Shown here piece by piece: positions 41,545 to 49,218 of a DNA stretch of 63,516 bases. The position numbers and the translations under genes were made by a program. Source of the DNA: Silicimonas algicola (lineage in GTDB: Bacteria; Pseudomonadota; Alphaproteobacteria; Rhodobacterales; Rhodobacteraceae); NCBI RefSeq assembly GCF_003148765.1, contig NZ_QGGV01000015.1:1-63516 (forward strand), written 5' to 3'. The stretch's first letter is position 1, and each line of letters starts with the position of its first letter. The notes beneath the pieces were generated by a model. The model had not been told where the DNA came from. It worked only from the letters and a program-made list of their open reading frames with translations, and searched no databases.

Positions 41545-42547
41545 AACGGAATTAACGGGACCCTATTTTCATGCGGGGCGTCACGTCAATGTGTCATCGA
41601 GAGCTCTTCGATGGGCCTTTTCAGAGGAACTTGATTTGCTAAATTGCTCTGACAGAGCCATCTCAGGAGCTCTTGGTGAACGCCCCTGACATCGAAGTGC
41701 ATGGCGGCGACCCTCCTCTATTCTCGTCTTTCGAGTACCTTGCAGCCTCTTCACTAAATCCGCGCAGTCATGAGGTCCGGAGAATATCGGCCCAGAGTGA
41801 CCGCTTCAGCGCCACCTGGCGCTGGAGCCAGTGCTCAGCCCAACCCGCATAACCCTCGAAGCCAACGAAAAAATTCGGCCGCAGCCGGATCGAGAGATCG
41901 ATTTCGCGAGGGCCAGTGGCGGGGGAGACGGGATCGAGATCCAACGTTCCCCGCTTGGTAAGCTATTGATTTGTAAGGCAATGGCAATGATGCATCGGAC
42001 CATTTGGTTCAAGGGCAACTGAAATCGGACCACGGACGAAAGATGACCCGCCGCCGATCCGGCCGCCGTGCGAGTTTGCCCACTTCTTGCCGGAGTCCTT
42101 CGTTCCAGAACCCGACTTGTTGTCGTCCTTGTCGTCCTTGCGGTTCGTAATCGTCTGTCTCCTTCACCGAGCTGTTTCGGCTGACAAGAACCCTGGTTCG
42201 GGCAGCGCAGGTAGGCCCTGGCAACTAATCCGCGCCAATAGATTCTTCACGTTCGCAACTTACAATCTCTCGACGCGGCGAGCCCGAGCCCAGCCCGAAT
42301 TTTACAAAGGCAGCGGGACCGTCCGATGGTAAGGATCCAGCCACAGATCATGAGTTGAACTACTGGAGTGGTCTTTCGTGTTGCCATTCTTGGTTACAGT
42401 CCTTAGGCCGCACAGCAACAAACCTGGACCTGGATGCAATTCCGGGTGGCTCTTCCGGCCGCCGATCCGCCGGACAACCAAGGACACGGTGCCTTTGCAC
42501 ACTGACCTGGCGCAACCTGCGCCGGACCGGTATCGGAAACCATTCCA
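41545..42547. other. gene-poor kilobase containing a diverged repeat
   Basis: This contains repeat copy 1 (41686-42085). Beyond it, around 42087-42220, a minus-strand frame gives a hydrophilic Lys/Asp/Gly-rich peptide of doubtful reality. The region just before 42548 is the SulP promoter and leader. No complete gene recognised. Confidence 0.5.
41686..42085 (+). repeat. diverged direct repeat, copy 1 (island left boundary)
   Basis: This copy shares a chain of conserved blocks with 54910-55285 in the same order and orientation: CTGACATCGAAGTG, a GTCAT(G/C)AGGTC...GAGAATATCGG block, CGCATAACCCT, GGGCCAGTGGCGG(G/A)GGAGACGGGA, GATCCAACGTTC(C/T)CC and ACTGAAATCG(G/A)ACC(A/G)CGGAC. Spacers between blocks differ in length, so the copies are old. 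The complement of the central block ends CTCC(C/T)CCGCCACTGG, like a tRNA 3' end, which could reflect an attachment site. This is inference. Confidence 0.65.
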
Positions 42548-44038
42548 ATGATCTCACTCGACGCCTACCGCGCCCAGTGGCTTGGCAACATTCGCGGCGA
42601 CCTGCTGGCCGGGCTTGTCGTGGCCCTGGCACTTATCCCCGAAGCCATAGCCTTTTCCATCATCGCCGGGGTCGATCCCAAGGTTGGCCTCTACGCGAGC
42701 TTTTCCATCGCGGTCATCACTGCGATCACGGGCGGGCGGCCCGGCATGATCTCGGCCGCCACGGCCGCAACCGCCGTCCTGATGGTCACGCTGGTGCGGG
42801 ATCACGGCCTGCAATATCTGCTGGCCGCGACCGTGCTGGCAGGGCTTCTGCAGATCGGCGCAGGGCTTTTGCAGCTCGGTTTCGTCATGCGCTATGTCTC
42901 GAAGTCGGTGATGACTGGGTTCGTCAACGCGCTTGCGATCCTGATCTTCATGGCTCAACTCCCGGAACTCGACCCGCGCGCGGTGACCTGGCTGACCTAT
43001 GCGCTGGTCGCGGCGGGGCTCGCCATCATCTACCTGTTCCCTTTCCTGACGACAGCCGTGCCTTCGCCGCTCGTGACCATCGTCGTTCTGACGGCCCTGA
43101 CGGTTGCACTGGGGCTGGACGTGCGCAACGTGGGTGACATGGGGGCGCTGCCCGATACATTGCCGATCTTCCTGCTCCCCGATATCCCGCTGACTCTCGA
43201 GACGCTGGTGATCATAGTCCCCTACGCGGTCGCCGTGGCCGTCGTGGGGCTTCTCGAAAGCCTCATGACCCAGAACATCATCGACGACCTGACCGATACG
43301 AAGTCGAACCGAAACCAGGAGTGCATCGGTCAAGGTCTTGCCAACACAGCGACCGGCTTCATCGGGGGCATGGCGGGCTGTGCCATGATCGGCCAGTCGA
43401 TCATCAATGTGAAGTCCGGCGGCCGCGGGCGCCTGTCATCCTTCACGGCCGGTGTCGTGCTGCTGATCCTTGTCGTCGGCCTCGGCGATCTGGTCAGCAT
43501 CATCCCCATGCCCGCCCTCGTGGCGATCATGATCATGGTCTCGATCGGCACCTTCTCGTGGTCGTCGATCAAGAACCTGACGGTCCACCCGCGCTCGTCG
43601 TCCATCGTGATGATCGCGACGGTCGTGACCGTGGTCTACACACACAACCTCGCCATCGGCGTGCTGGTGGGCGTCCTCTTGTCGGGCATCTTCTTCGCGG
43701 GCAAGATTGCGCAGCTATTCCACGTTACCTCCGAGATCAGCGACGACGGCCGGGTGCGGACCTACCACATCGCGGGACAGCTCTTCTATGGCTCGGTCGA
43801 GGACTTCATGGATGCCTTCGACTTCCGCGAAGCGCCGGAGCGCGTGGTGATTGACGTGAGCGCGGCACACATCTGGGACATCAGTTCGGTGCAGGCGCTC
43901 GACATGGCAATCCTCAAGTTCCGCCGCGACGGCGCCGAGGTCGAGGTGGTGGGCATGAACGACGCGACCGAAACTTTGGTCGACCGGCTGGCCATCCACG
44001 ACAAGCCCGGTGCCATGGACAAGCTGATGGCGCACTGA
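42548..44038 (+). CDS. SulP-family anion transporter with STAS domain
   Basis: This encodes 496 residues. The SulP core has about 12-14 membrane segments ([47 protein letters not shown]) and ends near residue 390. A C-terminal STAS domain follows ([22 protein letters not shown]). SulP proteins carry sulfate, bicarbonate or dicarboxylates. The substrate is not readable. It is 14 bases before a universal stress protein gene, a pairing seen in several alphaproteobacteria. Confidence 0.9.
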   Translation: MISLDAYRAQWLGNIRGDLLAGLVVALALIPEAIAFSIIAGVDPKVGLYASFSIAVITAITGGRPGMISAATAATAVLMVTLVRDHGLQYLLAATVLAGLLQIGAGLLQLGFVMRYVSKSVMTGFVNALAILIFMAQLPELDPRAVTWLTYALVAAGLAIIYLFPFLTTAVPSPLVTIVVLTALTVALGLDVRNVGDMGALPDTLPIFLLPDIPLTLETLVIIVPYAVAVAVVGLLESLMTQNIIDDLTDTKSNRNQECIGQGLANTATGFIGGMAGCAMIGQSIINVKSGGRGRLSSFTAGVVLLILVVGLGDLVSIIPMPALVAIMIMVSIGTFSWSSIKNLTVHPRSSSIVMIATVVTVVYTHNLAIGVLVGVLLSGIFFAGKIAQLFHVTSEISDDGRVRTYHIAGQLFYGSVEDFMDAFDFREAPERVVIDVSAAHIWDISSVQALDMAILKFRRDGAEVEVVGMNDATETLVDRLAIHDKPGAMDKLMAH

Positions 44039-44051
44039 AGGAGGAGACAGC

Positions 44052-44906
44052 ATGACCGACAAGATCATCGCCCTGGTGGATGGCTCCATCTATTCCGAAA
44101 GCGTCTGCCACCTCGCCTCCTGCATCGCGCAGCGGACGCAAGCGCCCGTCGAGCTGATTCATGTGCTGGGCCGGCGCGAAGCTCCGGACAAGACGGACCT
44201 GTCAGGAGCGATCCGGCTCGGGGCGCGGACGACGCTGATGGAGGAACTGGCGGCGCTCGATGCGCAGCGCGCGAAACTGGTCAGTCATCGCGGACGCGCG
44301 ATCCTCGAGGATGCCCGCGCCATCGTGGATCAGGACGGCGTGACCGAGATCACCACGCGCCTGCGGCATGGCGACATCGTCGAGGCCATCGGCGAGGTCG
44401 AGGACAATGCCCGCGTCATCGTCATCGGCAAGCGGGGTGAGGCGGCAGATTTCGCCAAAGGGCATCTCGGATCCAACCTCGAGCGCATCGTGCGCGCCGC
44501 GCACCGTCCGGTCTTCGTCGCCGCGCGCGCCTTCAAACCCATCGAGACGGTGCTCGTGGCCTATGACGGCGGCCGATCCGCAATGAAGGCGGTGGACCAC
44601 ATCTCGCGCAGCTCTTTCTTTGCCGGTCTGTCCGTCACCCTCGTGACCGTGGGCACGGAAACGGCCGAGACCAGAAAGAACCTCACGGACGCTAAAGCGT
44701 TGTTGAAGGCGGCAGGAATAGAAGCGGACACACGTATCGTGCCGGGCCAACCGGACGCTGAACTCGGCAAGATGGTCGACGGGGAAGGCTTCGGAATGCT
44801 TGTCATGGGCGCCTACGGCCACAGCCGTATCCGCAGCCTCGTCATCGGTTCGACGACGACCGAGATGATGCGATCCTGCAAGGTTCCGGTCCTGCTCTTG
44901 CGGTGA
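44052..44906 (+). CDS. universal stress protein, two tandem UspA domains
   Basis: This encodes 284 residues from an ATG with AAGGAGGAGA upstream. Two UspA folds are fused. The N-terminal one (about 1-145) starts IIALVDGSIYSE. The C-terminal one (about 155-284) has TVLVAYDGGRSAMKAV and a complete ATP-binding loop GAYGHSRIRSLVIGSTT. It is probably co-transcribed with SulP. Its stop overlaps the GTG of the truncated DksA-like gene (GTGA). Confidence 0.9.
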   Translation: MTDKIIALVDGSIYSESVCHLASCIAQRTQAPVELIHVLGRREAPDKTDLSGAIRLGARTTLMEELAALDAQRAKLVSHRGRAILEDARAIVDQDGVTEITTRLRHGDIVEAIGEVEDNARVIVIGKRGEAADFAKGHLGSNLERIVRAAHRPVFVAARAFKPIETVLVAYDGGRSAMKAVDHISRSSFFAGLSVTLVTVGTETAETRKNLTDAKALLKAAGIEADTRIVPGQPDAELGKMVDGEGFGMLVMGAYGHSRIRSLVIGSTTTEMMRSCKVPVLLLR

Positions 44907-45124
44907 TCGGCACGGCTGACCCCATAGCGGAAGAGCTTAAGGCTGCGTTTCTGCCCCGCCTTCGAGCGGAGTTGCAGGAGTTGCGGACCGCCTCGGCGCA
45001 GACGGCAGCCGACCGCAGACCGGTCGAGCTTGATCAGCAAAGTGTCGGCCGCCTCGGCCGAATGGACGCCATGACAGCATCCTCTGCGTTGGGGGCTTGG
45101 GATCGTGACGACTTGAGCCCATAG
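44903..45124 (+). pseudogene. truncated DksA/TraR-type zinc-finger protein
   Basis: A GTG overlapping the universal stress protein stop opens 73 codons. Residues about 10-58 (AEELKAAFLPRLRAELQEL, then RPVELDQQSVGRLGRMDAM) match the coiled-coil half of small DksA/TraR proteins with the diagnostic ELDQQSVGRLxRxDAM motif. After that the frame diverges and stops, and the C4 zinc finger (CxxC...CxxC) is missing. This looks like an interrupted gene. The coupled start suggests an original operon with the stress protein. Confidence 0.7.
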
Positions 45125-45329
45125 TTTGGGCAGACCCGCCGGATCAAAGCCCCCCCAAATTGGGCCACTGCGAAAGCAATAGCGAAGATCGAGCGCGGTG
45201 AACCCGCTGCGACTCTCGATGAAATCGGGGAAAAGTCGTCACGGAACTGGATATGGCGGCACGAGGGGTATCCGTCTAAGCCTGAGCGTCTGAACCATCG
45301 CAGAGCCCTATGACCTTGACCACATCGCG

Positions 45330-45809
45330 ATGACCCATAGCTTGAAGGCCATGACAGTCCTGACGTGTGAAGCACCGCATCCTTCTCTTGCAACGGCCCT
45401 CCCGGGACGACTGCGTGCCGGCTTCCGGCTGTTCCAGATCAGGGATGTGCTCATCGCAGCCTGGCTCGTGCTGGCCGCCACGGCGGTTGTTTATGCCGAC
45501 GAGCTTGGGCAGGACTGGATGCCGGAAGAACTTACACTCCCCGAGGATGCGGAGGTCGTCACAGATCGTGCGATTGGATCGACAGTCCGCATGTTCTCCA
45601 TTTCAACGCGAGCTGATGTCGACGAACTGCTCGCGGTTTGGGAGGAGAACCTTGGCAGCAGCGGGTATTCTGTCACACAGGGCGCTGATGACCTTCTAAT
45701 GCGGTCGATCGAATTCTCTGGGCCCGGAATTGCAAACGCCAAGATCATCGTCGCTCCCTCGACAAGTGACGGTCGGGGCCTCATCGAGTTCGATGCAACG
45801 CTGAGATAG
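45330..45809 (+). CDS. hypothetical membrane-anchored or secreted protein
   Basis: This encodes 159 residues if started at 45330; an ATG at 45351 is an alternative. Neither start has a good ribosome site. A hydrophobic segment (VLIAAWLVLAATAVVYA) near residues 40-56 could be a late signal or anchor. The remaining 100 residues are acidic and appear folded. No family recognised. A hairpin follows. Confidence 0.5.
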   Translation: MTHSLKAMTVLTCEAPHPSLATALPGRLRAGFRLFQIRDVLIAAWLVLAATAVVYADELGQDWMPEELTLPEDAEVVTDRAIGSTVRMFSISTRADVDELLAVWEENLGSSGYSVTQGADDLLMRSIEFSGPGIANAKIIVAPSTSDGRGLIEFDATLR

Positions 45810-46135
45810 TCGTAATCGGGCCGTTTAAGATTCTGCCGGAGGTGTTCCCCGGCAGACTTAGAACCGAGCGGCTCGGTTTCTGGCTGATGCCTTCTCCAGG
45901 CCTATTCGACGGGCACTGGAGCAGACGGCACGGTTTCGGAGACCGCGTCAGATGGGCACGATCTCGCCGAGCGGGCAGCCTTCGGGCCATGAAGCTTGCG
46001 CGCAGCAGGAGAGGCTTAGCGGCCAGACTGGAACCTACTCCCGGTCGCGATATTCAATGGCGCTGGGGCTGTTCCCGCATTTCCCGCATGGTGCTGACGC
46101 AACCGGGAAGGACCAAGCCCGCAGTACTAGGGACA
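45810..46135. other. intergenic gap between hypothetical gene and mrp operon
   Basis: 326 bases. It includes the hairpin at 45833-45855 (listed separately). A GGAAC at 46024 has a non-matching TATT -10 box. No gene recognised. Confidence 0.45.
45833..45855. terminator. hairpin between hypothetical gene and mrp operon
   Basis: CTGCCGG (45833-45839) pairs with CCGGCAG (45849-45855) around a 9-base loop. It lies 24 bases after the hypothetical gene. Confidence 0.5.
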
Positions 46136-46543
46136 TCAGGTAATGGATCCTGGACGCGCTCCTTCGTTCTCTTTCTCCTGGTTCAGTGCAGGCGGATCGT
46201 CATAGACCGACCATCCGTATTCGCCACCCGATGCTGGAAGCTCATGCCTTTCGATGTTGCGGACGATGTAGGCTTTGGCGATAAAATTCGCGCTGATCGG
46301 TGCAGTCAGGAAGAGAAACAGGGTGATCAGGAGTTCGTGGAAAGACACGGACCCCTTGCTTGAGAAGAAATAGAGCATCGAGGCGATAAGCGCGCATCCG
46401 ATCCCCAGCGTCGTCGCCTTGGTCGGCCCATGCAGCCGCTGTATCGTGTTGCCCAGCTTTACCAGCCCGAATGAGCCGACTAGGCCGAACACGCCGCCGA
46501 GGACGATGAAGACCGAGATCAGGATTTCCACGATACCGGACAT
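46136..46543 (-). CDS. mrpG: Mrp-type Na+/H+ antiporter subunit G
   Basis: This encodes 135 residues with three membrane helices near the start (IVEILISVFIVLGGVFGLVGSFG; TTLGIGCALIASMLYFF; LLITLFLFLTAPISANFIAKAY), as in MnhG/MrpG. The motif RLHGPTKATTLG is characteristic. A hydrophilic C-terminal tail of about 35 residues extends beyond the usual length. Last gene of the operon; 8 bases from mrpF. Confidence 0.88.
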   Translation of the reverse strand: MSGIVEILISVFIVLGGVFGLVGSFGLVKLGNTIQRLHGPTKATTLGIGCALIASMLYFFSSKGSVSFHELLITLFLFLTAPISANFIAKAYIVRNIERHELPASGGEYGWSVYDDPPALNQEKENEGARPGSIT

Positions 46544-46551
46544 GTCGCTCC

Positions 46552-46821
46552 TTATTCGATGATGTCGCCGCGCAGAACGAAGCGGCAATAGGCGACGGTT
46601 GAGACGAAGCCCACCATGGCGATCAGCATCGAGGCTTCGAAATAGACCGCCGTGCCTTTCCAGATCCCGTAGAGGACCAGCAGAGCGATCAGGTTGATCA
46701 CCATAGTGTCGAGCGCGAGGATCCGGTCGGAGAGTGTCGGCCCGAAAGCGATCCGCCAGAGACAGAACAGGAGCCCGAGTCCGAAACAGGCGTAGGCGAT
46801 CATCAGGGCAATGGCGATCAT
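46552..46821 (-). CDS. mrpF: Mrp-type Na+/H+ antiporter subunit F
   Basis: This encodes 89 residues with three membrane helices and the MrpF motif GPTLSDRILALDTM. Its start overlaps the mrpE stop by 4 bases. It is a small subunit needed for the assembly or activity of the multi-subunit complex. Confidence 0.9.
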   Translation of the reverse strand: MIAIALMIAYACFGLGLLFCLWRIAFGPTLSDRILALDTMVINLIALLVLYGIWKGTAVYFEASMLIAMVGFVSTVAYCRFVLRGDIIE

Positions 46822-47309
46822 TCGAATACCTCCATAAGCGGCCGTTCATAGCGCTGCTTGATCCTATCCCGTTCGTGGTCCGGATCTTCGGTATGCAGGC
46901 AGTGAACGAGAATGGAACGTCCGTCCGCGGCCAGCATGGCGGAAACGGTACCGGGCGTCATCGTGATCGTGCCGGCGAGCACCGTGATCGCCTCGGGCGA
47001 TCGGAGGTCGAGCGGGATGTTAATCCAGTGAGACCGGAAGTCCGCGTTCCGCTTGAACAGGATGATCCATGCAACCTGTACATTGGCCACGATGATGTCC
47101 CAGAGCACGACCAAGACGTATCTGACAGCCACGAGGGGACGGCGGAGCCTCGGACGATTGGGCCAGTAGGGCGCCGTGATCATCGGCACCACGAGGCCGA
47201 GGAAAGCACCGAGCAACAGGTTCCCCAGTGTCACGGTGTTGACTAGGCCCAGCCAGACGACGACCAGGGTGACGCTCAGAAGCGGATGCGGGATGAGGCG
47301 GCCAATCAT
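46818..47309 (-). CDS. mrpE: Mrp-type Na+/H+ antiporter subunit E
   Basis: This encodes 163 residues from an ATG at 47309, just after the mrpD stop. Membrane helices are at the N-terminus. The conserved SPEAITVLAGTITMTPGT segment and the following VHCL are typical of MrpE/MnhE. Confidence 0.88.
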   Translation of the reverse strand: MIGRLIPHPLLSVTLVVVWLGLVNTVTLGNLLLGAFLGLVVPMITAPYWPNRPRLRRPLVAVRYVLVVLWDIIVANVQVAWIILFKRNADFRSHWINIPLDLRSPEAITVLAGTITMTPGTVSAMLAADGRSILVHCLHTEDPDHERDRIKQRYERPLMEVFE

Positions 47310-47310
47310 G

Positions 47311-48855
47311 TCAGGTCTCCCCCTCCGTTCCAAGGACCGAGGTCACGTACCCATCCCTGTCGAAGATCTGCGCGGTCGTTCCGTCGAGATACCCGACGAG
47401 CGGCCCGGCAAAAATGGTCAGCAGGGCCAACAGCGCAATGGTCGTCATGACCGAGGCAAGTCCCGCCACACCGGCAGGTCGGGCGGCGGCGGTTGGCTCC
47501 GCCTGCACAACGGGACCTCCTGACGCAGCGGGCAGTAGCGCGGTGGATTTCCAGAACAACGTGCTCCCGGCCCGGGCGAACCCGACGATGGTCACGAGCG
47601 AGCCGATCAACACCGCGCTCCAGGCCCAGGCCATGGTTCCCGGCTCGCGCAGCGCGTCCAGAACCATCAGCTTTCCGATGAAACCGCTCAACGGCGGCAT
47701 CCCGGCCATGCCGATCGCCGCCGCGAAAAAGAGCGCCGCGAACAGCCCGTTCTGCGAGGTTGCCGGCACGGCGACAAGTCGATCGCCCGCGCGGCGCGCC
47801 GTCACCAGATCGGCCAGGAGAAACAGGGCAGCTGCGGCGAATGTGGAATGGACGAGGTAGTACAGTGCGGCGGTTGTCGCGGCGGGCGAGAAGGCCGAGA
47901 TGGCCACCATCAGTGTGCCCATGGATCCCAGGACCGAGAAGGCAATCAGCGCCATCAGATGCCGCGCACCGAGCACGCCAATCGCGCCGACCGCGATCGT
48001 GACAATGGCGGCCGGAAAGAGCCATGTTCCGGCCATTCCGTCGGTTGCCGCGATTCCGGGACCGAATATGAGCGTGTGGATGCGCAAAATCGCATAGGCC
48101 CCCACCTTGGTCATGATCGCGAAAAGCGCAGCGACGGGCGCCGGGGCGTTGGCATAGGTGGCCGGCAGCCAGAACTGCACGGGAAACAGCGCGGCCTTCA
48201 ACGCGAAGACGATCATCAAAAGCATGGCGGCCACGCGGATCAACGCGCCCTCCTCCACGGGTATGTCCTGCAGGCGCAGCGCGAGATCGGCCATGTTCAA
48301 TGTGCCGGTGGTCGAATAGAGCACGCCGAGGGCAAACAGGAACAGCGTCGATCCTGCCAGGTTGATGACCACGTATTGCAGCCCGGCGCGCATCCGGTCG
48401 CGCCCGCCGGAATGGACCATCAGCCCGTAGGAGGCGATGAGCAGGATCTCGAAGAACACGAAAAGATTGAAGATGTCGCCGGTCAGGAACGCGCCGGTGA
48501 TTCCCATCAACTGGAACTGAAAAAGCGCGTGGAAATGCCGGCCCCGTGCATCCCACCCCGTCGTGACGGCATGGATGAGGACCAGCAACGCCAGTATGGT
48601 GGTCACAAGCACCATCAGGGCCGAAAGCCGATCGAGCACGAGGACGATGCCGAACGGCGCTGGCCAGTCGCCAAGATAATAGACCTGTGGATCGCCCGCA
48701 GCCGTCACAAAGAGCCCGAGGGCGATGGCCATCAGCGCGATGGTTCCGGCAATCGAAGCTGTGCGCGCCAGCGGCATGTCATGGCGCATGACGAAGCCGA
48801 GGACCGGTGCCAGCAGCGCCGGCAGGATCACAGGCGCGATGATCCAGTGGTTCAT
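47311..48855 (-). CDS. mrpD: Mrp-type Na+/H+ antiporter subunit D
   Basis: This encodes 514 residues with about 14 membrane segments and homology to NADH-quinone oxidoreductase chain N/M. Proton-pathway features include FEILLIASYGLMVHSG and an internal Lys in MLLMIVFALKAALFPVQFWLP. Its start overlaps the mrpC stop by 4 bases. It forms one of the two proton-pumping-like modules of the antiporter. Confidence 0.9.
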   Translation of the reverse strand: MNHWIIAPVILPALLAPVLGFVMRHDMPLARTASIAGTIALMAIALGLFVTAAGDPQVYYLGDWPAPFGIVLVLDRLSALMVLVTTILALLVLIHAVTTGWDARGRHFHALFQFQLMGITGAFLTGDIFNLFVFFEILLIASYGLMVHSGGRDRMRAGLQYVVINLAGSTLFLFALGVLYSTTGTLNMADLALRLQDIPVEEGALIRVAAMLLMIVFALKAALFPVQFWLPATYANAPAPVAALFAIMTKVGAYAILRIHTLIFGPGIAATDGMAGTWLFPAAIVTIAVGAIGVLGARHLMALIAFSVLGSMGTLMVAISAFSPAATTAALYYLVHSTFAAAALFLLADLVTARRAGDRLVAVPATSQNGLFAALFFAAAIGMAGMPPLSGFIGKLMVLDALREPGTMAWAWSAVLIGSLVTIVGFARAGSTLFWKSTALLPAASGGPVVQAEPTAAARPAGVAGLASVMTTIALLALLTIFAGPLVGYLDGTTAQIFDRDGYVTSVLGTEGET

Positions 48856-49217
48856 TGCGTCGCGCCTCGGCCGGTTTCCTCGTCTTTCTCGGCTTGCGGC
48901 AGGTCGATTCGGTCGTCATCGGATTCCAGATATGACGCGAGCGCGACCATCACCAGCACGGCGGTCATGCCGAAGGAGATGACGATGGCCGTCAAGACAA
49001 GCGCCTGGGGCAGCGGGTCGGTGTAGCTAGCCTCGCCATAGGGTGACAGGATCGGCGGCAGGTCGATGGCAAGCCGCCCCGATGCGAACAGAAAGACGTT
49101 CACGGCGTAGGAGAGGAGCGCGAGCCCGAGAATTGTCGAAAACGCTCTGAGGCGGAGGATCAGGTAGATACCTGCGGCGGTCAGTGCTCCGACGGAACTG
49201 GCCACGACGAATTCCAC
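48852..49217 (-). CDS. mrpC: Mrp-type Na+/H+ antiporter subunit C
   Basis: This encodes 121 residues with three membrane helices, resembling NuoK. LLSYAVNVFLF and DPLPQALVLTAIVISFGMTA are the family signatures. A charged C-terminal tail follows. It is one base from the mrpA stop. Confidence 0.9.
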   Translation of the reverse strand: MEFVVASSVGALTAAGIYLILRLRAFSTILGLALLSYAVNVFLFASGRLAIDLPPILSPYGEASYTDPLPQALVLTAIVISFGMTAVLVMVALASYLESDDDRIDLPQAEKDEETGRGATQ

Positions 49218-49218
49218 G

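Noticed and set aside
41870-41961. Small forward ORF reading ARASGGGDGIEIQ inside repeat copy 1
   Set aside because: Resembles the common false translation across tRNA-end-like sequence (SGGGDGI...) and is not conserved as a frame in copy 2.
45125-45312. Open frame reading AKAIAKIERGEPAATLDE in the gap before 45330
   Set aside because: Looks protein-like but has no start with a ribosome site and no recognised family; could be unrelated debris.
46024-46048. GGAAC near the mrp operon end as an EcfG promoter
   Set aside because: The -10 position reads TATT and no gene starts downstream in that direction.
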